A stretch of DNA of 14,328 nt from an uncultured Alphaproteobacteria bacterium (GTDB lineage Bacteria; Pseudomonadota; Alphaproteobacteria; CAAHEQ01; UBA3637). Position 1 is the first letter of the stretch. The number at the start of each line of letters is the position of its first letter. The DNA is taken from the NCBI GenBank assembly GCA_934202735.1, contig CAKPYH010000008.1, positions 1 through 14,328 of the forward strand, in the 5' to 3' direction. The translations under genes were made by a program, and so were the position numbers. The notes under the pieces were generated by a model that saw only the letters and a list, made by a program, of their open reading frames with translations, was not told the origin of the DNA and did no database searches. This document shows positions 1 through 4,927 of this stretch, piece after piece.

Positions 1-1
1 C

Positions 2-475
2 GGTACAGGAGCCAAACTGGGTGCGTTTACGGATGAAGACGCGACGGGTGCGACCGGTTCCGGTACTAAACTGGATGATCTGACCGGTAGTGGTGCAAAG
101 GGTGCAACCGGTACAGGCTCTAAACTGGATGGTCTGACCGGTAGTGAGGCCACGGGTGCAACCGGTACGGGTTCTAAACTGGACGGTTTCACAGATGAAG
201 ATGCAACAGGTGCGATGGGTGCCGGTACTAAACTGGACGGTCTGACCGGCAGTGAGGCTACGGGTGCGACGGGTTCCGGATCCAAACTAGGGACGTTCAC
301 AGATGAAGACGCGGTATATTTAAGTGGTCAGACTTTGGAAAATGATTTCCGGCGTGAAGATGCCGGTCGGTTTACCGGGAAACGTATGGATACCAATATC
401 CGTGCCGTTCCATCGGATCCAAATATTCGGCCCGCACGGATTGATACGAATATCCAAGGACGACGGCTGAAATAG
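2..475 (+). CDS. 3' end of a repeat protein with 18-residue Gly/Thr units (partial)
   Basis: The reading frame is open from base 2 to a TAG stop, so the gene begins upstream of the window. The visible 157 residues fall into two parts. First come five complete 18-residue units and one partial unit, each of the form ATGATGxGxKLDxxTxxx. They end either in LTGS(E/G) or in FTDED. Then follows a non-repetitive, basic C-terminal tail of about 55 residues containing two similar segments, MDTNIR and IDTNIQ. No transmembrane segment, signal peptide or catalytic motif is visible in this fragment. I do not recognise the family. The composition (Gly, Thr, Ser, Asp, no Cys) fits an extracellular or linker-type repeat region. 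The next gene downstream is a VirB2-like pilin, so a link to a secretion apparatus is possible, but the two are separated by about 420 bases and a terminator. Confidence 0.75.
   Translation, partial: GTGAKLGAFTDEDATGATGSGTKLDDLTGSGAKGATGTGSKLDGLTGSEATGATGTGSKLDGFTDEDATGAMGAGTKLDGLTGSEATGATGSGSKLGTFTDEDAVYLSGQTLENDFRREDAGRFTGKRMDTNIRAVPSDPNIRPARIDTNIQGRRLK
41..310 (+). repeat. In-frame 54-bp coding tandem repeat, five units
   Basis: Five complete 54-bp units begin at 41, 95, 149, 203 and 257, preceded by a partial unit from the window edge. The core that encodes ATGATG..SKLD is well conserved. The last four residues switch between a TGSE-type ending and a TDED-type ending. Many differences between units are silent third-position changes, so the array is diverged and under protein-level constraint. 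Because 54 is a multiple of three, gain or loss of a unit would keep the frame. Confidence 0.9.
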
Positions 476-490
476 GTCTGTATCGTACAG

Positions 491-525
491 ATAAAGCGGA
501 CACCAACGGTGCCCGCTTTATTTCT
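491..525 (+). terminator. Probable terminator of the repeat-protein gene
   Basis: A hairpin starts 16 bases after the TAG stop. The outer stem ATAAAGCGG (491-499) pairs with CCGCTTTAT (513-521), and an inner CACC/GGTG stem closes an AAC loop. The T-run after it is weak (TTTATTTCT, partly inside the stem), so termination may be imperfect. Confidence 0.6.
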
Positions 526-544
526 GTGGGGATATGATACACTT

Positions 545-581
545 CTTTGTCCTCCGTTTGAAATGAAGCAGAATTGGACAA
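545..581 (-). repeat. Dispersed 37-bp intergenic repeat, copy A (inverted)
   Basis: The reverse complement of this stretch matches bases 1387-1423 at 33 of 37 positions by eye. It shares the core CTTCATTTCAAACGG. A third, more diverged copy lies at 9054-9082. Copy A is in the opposite orientation to the other two. Confidence 0.75.
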
Positions 582-597
582 GGTAGGAGTAGGGGTG

Positions 598-664
598 TCA
601 TCTTCGGGCTTGACCCACACACTTACGCTTCCCTGTCATCCCCGGGCCTCACCGGAGATCCAGG
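598..664 (-). repeat. Two copies of a REP-like intergenic element (inverted)
   Basis: Two copies lie side by side: GTCATCTTCGGGCTTGACCC at 598-617 and a longer copy at 634-664 that runs from TGTCATCCCCGGGCC to GGAGATCCAGG. The longer one matches the reverse complement of 1666-1698 apart from one missing base and a few changes. Elements of this kind (GTCAT..CGGGC..GACCCG..GATCC) are frequent between genes in alphaproteobacteria. The rest of 476-807 holds nothing I can call a gene. Confidence 0.7.
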
Positions 665-807
665 AAAAACAAATCTTGTCCACGGTGATGACACAATGAA
701 GATAACCCTTTACGCTTACATTGATTTTGGGACAAATCACAAAACTGTATCAGCCCCGGAACCATATCAAAAATATTAAAAAAGATGTAAAAACAATAAA
801 AAAAGTC

Positions 808-835
808 TTGACAAGATACCGAAAAGGTGTAAACT
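808..835 (+). promoter_or_regulatory. Sigma-70-type promoter of the VirB2-like gene
   Basis: A perfect -35 TTGACA (808-813), a 16-base spacer and a -10 TAAACT (830-835, 4 of 6 matches). The region upstream (about 765-805) is very A-rich and could act as an UP element. Transcription should start near 842, giving a leader of about 50 bases. Confidence 0.7.
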
Positions 836-844
836 GAAAGTAAG

Positions 845-863
845 GATAGGGAGATACTCTATC
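845..863 (+). promoter_or_regulatory. 5' leader hairpin of the VirB2-like mRNA
   Basis: GATAG (845-849) pairs with CTATC (859-863). The stem extends by a G-T and a G-C pair around an AGATA loop. It would lie within a few bases of the predicted transcript 5' end and about 15 bases before the AAGGAG ribosome binding site (879-884). That position suits an mRNA-stabilising 5' hairpin, although the stem is short. Confidence 0.4.
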
Positions 864-892
864 TGATACATTAAATATAAGGAGACTAGAAA

Positions 893-1261
893 ATGACAAA
901 ATTATTCAAATATGTGGCGTATGCGTTGGCCATTGCGGTGGCGTTTACGGCCGGTGGAGCATTTGCTAACACAAATGTGTTTGCAACGATAACCACTCGT
1001 ATGTTGGAAACGTTCCAAAACTCACGTTCCGTGATCTTTATCGTTGGCGGGTTCGGCTTGATTGGCTTGGGCTTTGCGGCTATCTTCGGTAAAGTGCAAT
1101 GGAAATGGTTGGCGGCGTTGGCTTGTGGTTTGGCGATTGTGGCCGTTGCGGGTCAGGTCGTGGACTATGTAACACGGGATAAGAATTCCAACACCTATGT
1201 TGATGTAGGCGCAGATAACTTCAACGATACAATGTTGCAAGATTCTGCTTCCGGTGGGTAG
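893..1261 (+). CDS. VirB2/TrbC-like small two-helix pilin subunit
   Basis: This 122-residue protein has the layout of VirB2/TrbC pilins of type IV secretion systems. A positively charged start (MTKLFKY) leads into a hydrophobic signal peptide with a likely signal peptidase cleavage after AFA (residue 25). Two transmembrane helices follow at about 46-66 and 69-90, separated by a short basic turn (GKVQWKW). A polar, acidic C-terminal tail of some 30 residues ends in SASGG. VirB2 pilins are inserted in the inner membrane and extracted to build the pilus. The start is fixed by AAGGAG eight bases upstream. The gene stands alone, with its own promoter and a strong terminator. No other type IV secretion gene is visible, so the apparatus must be encoded elsewhere if it exists. 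The assignment rests on topology and length, as this family has little sequence conservation; another small two-helix membrane protein is the alternative. Confidence 0.7.
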   Translation: MTKLFKYVAYALAIAVAFTAGGAFANTNVFATITTRMLETFQNSRSVIFIVGGFGLIGLGFAAIFGKVQWKWLAALACGLAIVAVAGQVVDYVTRDKNSNTYVDVGADNFNDTMLQDSASGG

Positions 1262-1280
1262 TCTGTTGTAGCTTGAAAAG

Positions 1281-1311
1281 CATCCCCTACTATGGTGGGG
1301 GATGTTTTTTT
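1281..1311 (+). terminator. Rho-independent terminator of the VirB2-like gene
   Basis: A 10-bp stem (CATCCCCTAC 1281-1290 with GTGGGGGATG 1295-1304, including one G-T pair) closes a TATG loop and is followed at once by seven T residues (1305-1311). This is a textbook intrinsic terminator. Confidence 0.9.
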
Positions 1312-1386
1312 ATGGAAGTACGGCATGAAGAGTGAGTGTTAGGGATTACTTCTGTCTTGTTATTCCCGCTTTTTCTCTCTATTACT

Positions 1387-1423
1387 TTGTTCAATTCCAC
1401 TTCATTTCAAACGGCGGACAAAG
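1387..1423 (+). repeat. Dispersed 37-bp intergenic repeat, copy B
   Basis: Begins TTGTTCAATTCC and ends GGCGGACAAAG. It matches the reverse complement of 545-581 at 33 of 37 positions. It lies beyond the terminator of the VirB2-like gene, so copies A and B flank that gene as inverted repeats. Confidence 0.75.
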
Positions 1424-1497
1424 GGTTGTCATTGTTTTCAATAAGGTGAATGGCGAAGCATAAAAACTTGCCACCGGCAACTTTTTATTTGTGCAGT

Positions 1498-1511
1498 CCC
1501 GTGAAAACGGG
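1498..1511. repeat. Short palindrome CCCGT-GAAA-ACGGG, first copy
   Basis: A 5-bp perfect stem with a GAAA loop. It has the same core as the longer palindrome at 1604-1623 and is followed by a G/C-rich stretch (GGCCGAAGGC...CCCCGAAGGC) that contains its own direct repeat. Confidence 0.6.
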
Positions 1512-1603
1512 GGCCGAAGGCAACGCCGACAGGCGGCCCCGAAGGCAGTGAGTGGGTAAGCGTAGCGCATAAATCCAAAATGCAGGACTACACCATCCTT
1601 GTC

Positions 1604-1623
1604 ATTCCCGTGAAAACGGGAAT
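1604..1623. repeat. REP-like palindrome ATTCCCGT-GAAA-ACGGGAAT
   Basis: An 8-bp perfect stem (1604-1611 with 1616-1623) closes a GAAA tetraloop. It is followed by AATCCAAAATGC, a 12-mer also present about 50 bases upstream (near 1571). The GTCATTCCCG...CGGGAATCC form is a widespread bacterial intergenic palindrome. Confidence 0.75.
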
Positions 1624-1665
1624 CCAAAATGCCGGGACCTGCAGAATTACAAGGACTTCTTTCTT

Positions 1666-1810
1666 CCCTGGATCTCCGGGTCAGGCCCGAAGATGACAAA
1701 GGAAAATGATCTCCGGGCTAGGCCCGAAGATGACGGGGGAGAGTGAGTACCCGGGTCAGGCACAAAGATGACGGGGGAGAGTAAGTACCCGGGTCAGGCA
1801 CAAAGATGAC
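1666..1810 (+). repeat. 37/38-bp tandem array of the REP-like element, four units
   Basis: The core CCGGGTCAGGCCCGAAGATG recurs with its CCGGG at 1676, 1713, 1751 and 1789, giving periods of 37, 38 and 38. The segments between cores (GACGGGGGAGAGTRAGTA) are themselves alike, so this is one tandemly copied unit rather than repeats with unique spacers. The first unit carries the fuller form CCCTGGATCTCCGGG. Confidence 0.8.
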
Positions 1811-1880
1811 AATGCTAAAAATTGCCTGAAGATGACAGTGCTAAAAACTGTCCGAATATGACAATTCTTAAAAATAGGGG
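1803..1880 (+). repeat. 26-bp tandem sub-array, three units
   Basis: AAGATGACAATGCTAAAAAT-type units begin at 1803, 1829 and 1855. The last is the most diverged. The array takes over directly from the tail of the 37/38-bp array, sharing its AAGATGAC segment, so it probably arose from part of that unit. Confidence 0.65.
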
Positions 1881-2018
1881 GTCGCAAATGATAAGGTGAG
1901 AGAACGCCTGGGTCGGGGCCGAAGATGATAAGAAATAGAAATCGTTAGAATCAATATTCAACAGCGAAAAGATAGGGAAAGGGGGCATGTCTGATACAAT
2001 CGCAAAAAAAACCGCCGC

Positions 2019-2045
2019 AAAAAACCCCGCCAAAGCGGGGCTTTA
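2019..2045 (-). terminator. Rho-independent terminator of rplU-rpmA
   Basis: Read on the minus strand, GCCCCGC-TTTG-GCGGGG forms a 6-bp G/C stem (2025-2030 with 2035-2040) followed by a run of six T residues (2019-2024 on the plus strand as A). It begins about 20 bases after the rpmA stop. Confidence 0.9.
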
Positions 2046-2059
2046 ATGACATCGGGTGA

Positions 2060-2317
2060 TTATTCACCTGCAATAACGGAAACGAAAACCTTGTCGTCTT
2101 TTTTGCGTTTGAATTCCACAACACCATCGCATGTTGCAAACAATGTGTGATCCGTCCCCATACCGACATTATCCCCGGCGCAATAGACGGTTCCGCGTTG
2201 ACGCACAATAATGTTTCCGGCCACAACGGCTTGTCCGCCGGATTTTTTCAAGCCCAAACGCCGTCCTTCCGAGTCCCGGCCGTTCCGTGTACTACCACCT
2301 GCTTTTTTATGTGCCAT
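2060..2317 (-). CDS. rpmA: 50S ribosomal protein L27
   Basis: Bacterial L27 sits near the peptidyl-transferase centre of the large ribosomal subunit, and its flexible N-terminus reaches towards the P-site tRNA. The 85-residue protein starts MAHKKAGGSTRNGRDSEGRR, the diagnostic N-terminus of the family. The usual GTxxxAGxNVGxGxDHTLFA segment follows in the middle (RGTVYCAGDNVGMGTDHTLF). Length is normal. There is no N-terminal extension of the kind that is cleaved in Firmicutes. The start is supported by AAGGAGA about nine bases upstream. The gene is second in the rplU-rpmA pair, 26 bases after rplU, and is followed by a strong terminator; the obgE gene often found next to it is not here. Confidence 0.98.
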   Translation of the reverse strand: MAHKKAGGSTRNGRDSEGRRLGLKKSGGQAVVAGNIIVRQRGTVYCAGDNVGMGTDHTLFATCDGVVEFKRKKDDKVFVSVIAGE

Positions 2318-2343
2318 TTTCTGATTCTCCTTCTACCTGAAAA

Positions 2344-2643
2344 CTAAGCCTTGATATCCGTGATTTTTACGACGGTCAAGAATTGCTTGTGTCCTTGCTT
2401 CCGACGATAGCCGTGCCGACGGATTTTTTTGAACACGATTACTTTTTCCCCGCGGGTTTGTTTTACGATTTCGCCGGCCACACAAGCACCCTGAACCACA
2501 GGTGTACCCACTTTGTCCCCGGCCATTAAAACTTCATCAAAAGAAACCTTTGTTCCGGCTTCTCCGGCCAATTTTTCAATTACGATAACGGAATCTTTTT
2601 GAACTTTATATTGTTTTCCGCCCGTTTTAATTACTGCAAACAT
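2344..2643 (-). CDS. rplU: 50S ribosomal protein L21
   Basis: L21 binds 23S rRNA and helps shape domain I-V contacts of the large subunit. The protein has 99 residues, starts MFAVIKTGGKQYKVQKDSVI and carries the family's C-terminal rRNA-binding signature (KKIRRHGYRRKQGHKQ, about residues 72-87). Both features are diagnostic and the length is typical. A modest ribosome binding site (AAAGGA) lies about ten bases before the ATG. It is the first gene of a two-gene operon with rpmA and is driven by the promoter at 2681-2709, which leaves a leader of about 30 bases. Confidence 0.98.
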   Translation of the reverse strand: MFAVIKTGGKQYKVQKDSVIVIEKLAGEAGTKVSFDEVLMAGDKVGTPVVQGACVAGEIVKQTRGEKVIVFKKIRRHGYRRKQGHKQFLTVVKITDIKA

Positions 2644-2680
2644 GTGTTTTTCATCCTTTACTGATACGAAATAGGGCTTA

Positions 2681-2709
2681 CTTATACCTTATTTTTTCGT
2701 GCTTGTCAA
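2681..2709 (-). promoter_or_regulatory. Sigma-70-type promoter of rplU-rpmA
   Basis: On the minus strand, a perfect TTGACA (2704-2709), a 17-base spacer and TATAAG (2681-2686, 5 of 6). Transcription should start near 2674. Confidence 0.85.
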
Positions 2710-2758
2710 GTAAAAAATCACATGGGTCGGTTCTTTTTCGGCATTATTCATTTTTTTC

Positions 2759-2787
2759 TGGACAAAATCGGGAAAGAGAAGTAAAAT
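2759..2787 (+). promoter_or_regulatory. Sigma-70-type promoter of the DUF502 gene
   Basis: TGGACA (2759-2764, 5 of 6), a 17-base spacer and TAAAAT (2782-2787, 5 of 6). Transcription would start near 2794, which leaves room for the ATG at 2812 but not for the TTG at 2794. Confidence 0.75.
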
Positions 2788-2811
2788 AACCTTTTGAAAG
2801 TGAGGTCATGG

Positions 2812-3501
2812 ATGGCACAAACGGCGGGACGCAAAATTAAAACTTACATTTTTACGGGCATTTTGGTGACGGCCCCTGTTGCGATTACTTTTTATTTGGC
2901 CATAGAGTTATTTACCTATATTGACAAGAATGTTACGGCTTTGATCCCCGCACGCTATAACCCCGGAAATTATCTGCCTTACGGGTTGCCGGGGTTAGGG
3001 GTCCTGTTATTATTGCTTTTTTTGATTTTGGTGGGTATGTTGACGGCTAATTTTGTCGGGCGCAGCCTGATGCGCTTTGGTCGTAGTCTGATTGATAAAA
3101 TGCCGATTATATCCGGGATTTACAATGCATTCCGCAAGATCTTTGAAACATTGTTAGGATCGGGTAAGAGTGCGGCTTTCCGGCAACCCGTTTTGGTGGA
3201 ATACCCGCGCAAGGGTATGAAAACGATTGCTTTTTTAACCGGTCCGGTCTATCGCGAAGTTCAGGATCAGTCCGATGAAGCCTTGGTGAGCATTTATGTA
3301 CCGACGACACCGAATCCGACATCAGGTTTTTTAATCTATATTCCGAAAAAAGATATTGTACCCTTGAATATTGGGGTAGATGAAGCCTTGAAAATCATTC
3401 TGTCCATGGGGATTATCAACCCTGACGACAAACCGGCCCGTAAAAAAGCCTTTGGCCGCAAGGTGGCCGGCGTTATTCAAGCGCCGCGCAAAAAGCCTTG
3501 A
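2812..3501 (+). CDS. DUF502 family membrane protein
   Basis: A 229-residue inner-membrane protein of the DUF502 family, whose function is not established. Two transmembrane helices are clear, at about residues 12-36 and 60-82 (the second contains an unbroken LLLLLFLILVG core). They are followed by a soluble domain with the family signature PTTPNPTSGFL (about 164-174) and the KMPIISGIYNAFRK segment (about 96-109). The C-terminus is strongly basic (ending APRKKP). I chose the ATG at 2812 because the frame's earlier TTG falls on the predicted transcription start and because GTGAGG lies a suitable distance before 2812. The gene is convergent with dusA, and the two coding regions overlap by 29 bases. 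Confidence 0.9.
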   Translation: MAQTAGRKIKTYIFTGILVTAPVAITFYLAIELFTYIDKNVTALIPARYNPGNYLPYGLPGLGVLLLLLFLILVGMLTANFVGRSLMRFGRSLIDKMPIISGIYNAFRKIFETLLGSGKSAAFRQPVLVEYPRKGMKTIAFLTGPVYREVQDQSDEALVSIYVPTTPNPTSGFLIYIPKKDIVPLNIGVDEALKIILSMGIINPDDKPARKKAFGRKVAGVIQAPRKKP

Positions 3502-4435
3502 TGGCATTCAAGTCCCGTCCCGTGGCCACCTGCCGCCAGGCTTTGGCGTTAGGACAGCCGTGAAAGAGGCCGGCCAGGTGCGGGCCGATCACCGCAAGTT
3601 TATCCGCGTTCCGTTCCAAATATGGGATCATGCGTTCCAATACGTTCCGCCGGCCGGGGATAGCGTGTGTGTCGCCGTAATAGCGTTCGTCTGCCGTGGC
3701 TAATGCATAAGGATTCCCATACGCCCAACGGCCGATCATAACCCCGTCTACGCGTTGCAAATGTACATCCGCTTGTTCCCAAGACAGTATATTGCCGTTG
3801 ATGGTGATAAACATATCGGGAAAACTTTGTTTCAAACGATAAACGGTATCATAATCCAGCGGTAATTTTTGGCGATTATCCCGGGGCGACAGGTTTAATT
3901 TGGCCCGGCGTGCATGAATAATCAGGTGTTGACAGCCTGCTTTGGCGACCATATCGGCAAAGGAAAGCAGGGCTTCAAATCCGTGGCGTGGATCATCGGA
4001 CAAGGCGATTCGGGTTTTGACCGATACGGGTAAAGGGCCGGCGGCACGCATAGCGGCCACACAATCGGCCACCACTTCGGGGGTTCGCATCAGGCAGGCC
4101 CCGAACCGTCCCGATTGCACACGTCCCGAAGGACAACCGGCGTTGATGTTGATTCCGCTGTATCCATAATCGGCGGCCATTTTGGCACATTCCTTCATCA
4201 GACGCGGATCATATCCGCCGACCTGCAAAACAACGGGGGATTCCGATGCGTTAAAATCTAACAACTTATGCCGATCCCCCAGAATCAAAGCCGGACAAGC
4301 CACCATTTCCGTATATAAAACGGCGTGTTTGCAAATCAGGCGCATAAAGTAGCGGAAATGCTTATCCGTCCAATCCAACATTGGGGCTACGGATATTTTA
4401 TCATCAGGTGTGTTTTTTTCTTGTATCTTGTCCAT
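3473..4435 (-). CDS. dusA: tRNA-dihydrouridine synthase A
   Basis: DusA is an FMN- and NADPH-dependent enzyme that reduces uridines in the D-loop of tRNA. The 320-residue protein shows the Dus TIM-barrel pattern. It has the N-terminal SVAPMLDWTDKHFRYFMR, characteristic of the DusA branch, then YTEMV and QVGG. The active-site segment ININAGCPSGRVQSGRFGAC follows, with catalytic Cys101. Further on are VSVKTRI, LIIHARRA and the phosphate-binding INGNI and DGVMIGRWAYGNP. The C-terminal helical part (LAGLFHGCPNAKAWRQ) also matches DusA. The ATG has no recognisable ribosome binding site. A possible -10 (TAATAT, plus 4445-4450) lies nine bases before it, so a leaderless transcript is possible. Its 3' end overlaps the convergent DUF502 gene, and upstream it is divergent from the DUF3126 gene with only 49 bases between them. 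Confidence 0.96.
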   Translation of the reverse strand: MDKIQEKNTPDDKISVAPMLDWTDKHFRYFMRLICKHAVLYTEMVACPALILGDRHKLLDFNASESPVVLQVGGYDPRLMKECAKMAADYGYSGININAGCPSGRVQSGRFGACLMRTPEVVADCVAAMRAAGPLPVSVKTRIALSDDPRHGFEALLSFADMVAKAGCQHLIIHARRAKLNLSPRDNRQKLPLDYDTVYRLKQSFPDMFITINGNILSWEQADVHLQRVDGVMIGRWAYGNPYALATADERYYGDTHAIPGRRNVLERMIPYLERNADKLAVIGPHLAGLFHGCPNAKAWRQVATGRDLNAIKAFCAALE

Positions 4436-4449
4436 GGTTTTGCTATATT
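4421..4449 (+). promoter_or_regulatory. Extended -10 promoter of the DUF3126 gene
   Basis: TGC-TATATT (4441-4449) is an extended -10 with 5 of 6 matches. The -35 at the right distance is poor (TTGTAT at 4421, 17-base spacer), as is usual for extended -10 promoters. It lies partly inside the start of dusA. The same A/T block, read on the other strand as TAATAT, could serve dusA. Confidence 0.5.
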
Positions 4450-4484
4450 ACCATAAAACGAAACAAAAAGAAAGGAGAAACCGC

Positions 4485-4706
4485 ATGATTTTAACACCTG
4501 TTGAATTGGAAAAGGTACAAACCTACTTGCAGCAACTGTTTTGGAATCCGGAAATTACCGTCCGCCCGGGCGAAGGACAGGACGCACCGTCCGAAGTGTA
4601 TATCGGTAAAGAATTTATCGGTGTCATTTACAAAAACGATGATGATGGCGAAATTTCCTATGATTGGAATATGTCTATTTTAGCCGAAGATATTGAAAAA
4701 TTTTAG
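4485..4706 (+). CDS. DUF3126 family small protein
   Basis: A 73-residue soluble protein of the DUF3126 family, found mainly in Alphaproteobacteria and without a known function. The family pattern is visible. There is an N-terminal helix (LTPVELEKVQTYLQQLFWNP) and then a small beta region with SEVYIGKEFIGVIYKNDDDG, followed by the SYDWNMSIL ending. The start is set by AAAGGAG (4471-4477) eight bases before the ATG. An in-frame start upstream at 4410 would overlap dusA on the other strand and has no ribosome binding site. It is transcribed alone from the dusA-divergent region and ends about 220 bases before ruvA. Confidence 0.88.
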   Translation: MILTPVELEKVQTYLQQLFWNPEITVRPGEGQDAPSEVYIGKEFIGVIYKNDDDGEISYDWNMSILAEDIEKF

Positions 4707-4802
4707 GCCTGTTGACTTGATTTTTGGTACCTGTAAACACATATCATGTGTGTCGGCGGGTTTTATCGGGGGAGACAACCTGACCGGCAAGAGGGGGGAA
4801 AG

Positions 4803-4828
4803 CAGAGCGGATATGCGTATCCGCTCTG
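4803..4828 (+). terminator. Perfect 11-bp hairpin between DUF3126 and ruvA
   Basis: CAGAGCGGATA pairs perfectly with TATCCGCTCTG around a TGCG loop. It lies 97 bases after the DUF3126 stop and is followed by TGCCTTTG, not a proper T-run. A longer T-run occurs only at 4862-4868. It may end the upstream transcript, but could also be the end of a short RNA or a processing site. Confidence 0.45.
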
Positions 4829-4879
4829 TGCCTTTGAAAAGACATAGCCTGAAATTTTCTGTTTTTTTGTCGGATTTAT

Positions 4880-4908
4880 TTGCATTTTGAAATTGTTTCG
4901 GTTAAAAT
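4880..4908 (+). promoter_or_regulatory. Possible promoter of the ruvA operon
   Basis: A good -10 (TAAAAT, 4903-4908) lies 19 bases before the ruvA ATG. The -35 at 17 bases is weak (TTGCAT, 3 of 6). It is the only candidate seen just ahead of the six-gene operon. Confidence 0.4.
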
Positions 4909-4927
4909 ACCCGACAAGGAGAGTTTT

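Larger units (their letters stand above)
1312..2018. other. Gene-free intergenic stretch filled with repeats
   Basis: About 700 bases without a credible gene. In order it holds one copy of the dispersed 37-bp repeat, two short palindromes with the same CCCGTGAAAACGGG core, a 37/38-bp tandem array, a 26-bp tandem array and a last degenerate copy of the REP-like element (about 1907-1930). Open frames on the minus strand here come from the repeats themselves and lack a ribosome binding site or recognisable protein. Confidence 0.75.

Noticed and set aside
372..620. 82-codon minus-strand open frame
   Set aside because: It runs through the repeat elements, the terminator and the antisense of the repeat-protein gene, and shows no family features.
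1391..1699. 102-codon minus-strand open frame reading ...DSRFHGNDKDG...
   Set aside because: It is made of the intergenic palindrome and REP-like element; the DSRFHGND string is what this repeat yields when translated. It has no ribosome binding site.
1674..1810. Regular 37/38-bp repeats that could suggest a CRISPR array
   Set aside because: The segments between the repeat cores are also alike, so there are no unique spacers, and no cas gene is nearby.
1815..2033. 72-codon minus-strand open frame with hydrophobic stretches
   Set aside because: Its start lies inside the rpmA terminator hairpin and the rest covers the tandem repeats; no ribosome binding site.
2794..2811. TTG start for the DUF502 protein
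   Set aside because: It coincides with the predicted transcription start and has no room for a ribosome binding site; the ATG at 2812 does.
4693..4890. 65-codon plus-strand open frame between DUF3126 and ruvA
   Set aside because: It starts inside DUF3126, runs through the perfect hairpin, and has no ribosome binding site or recognisable protein.
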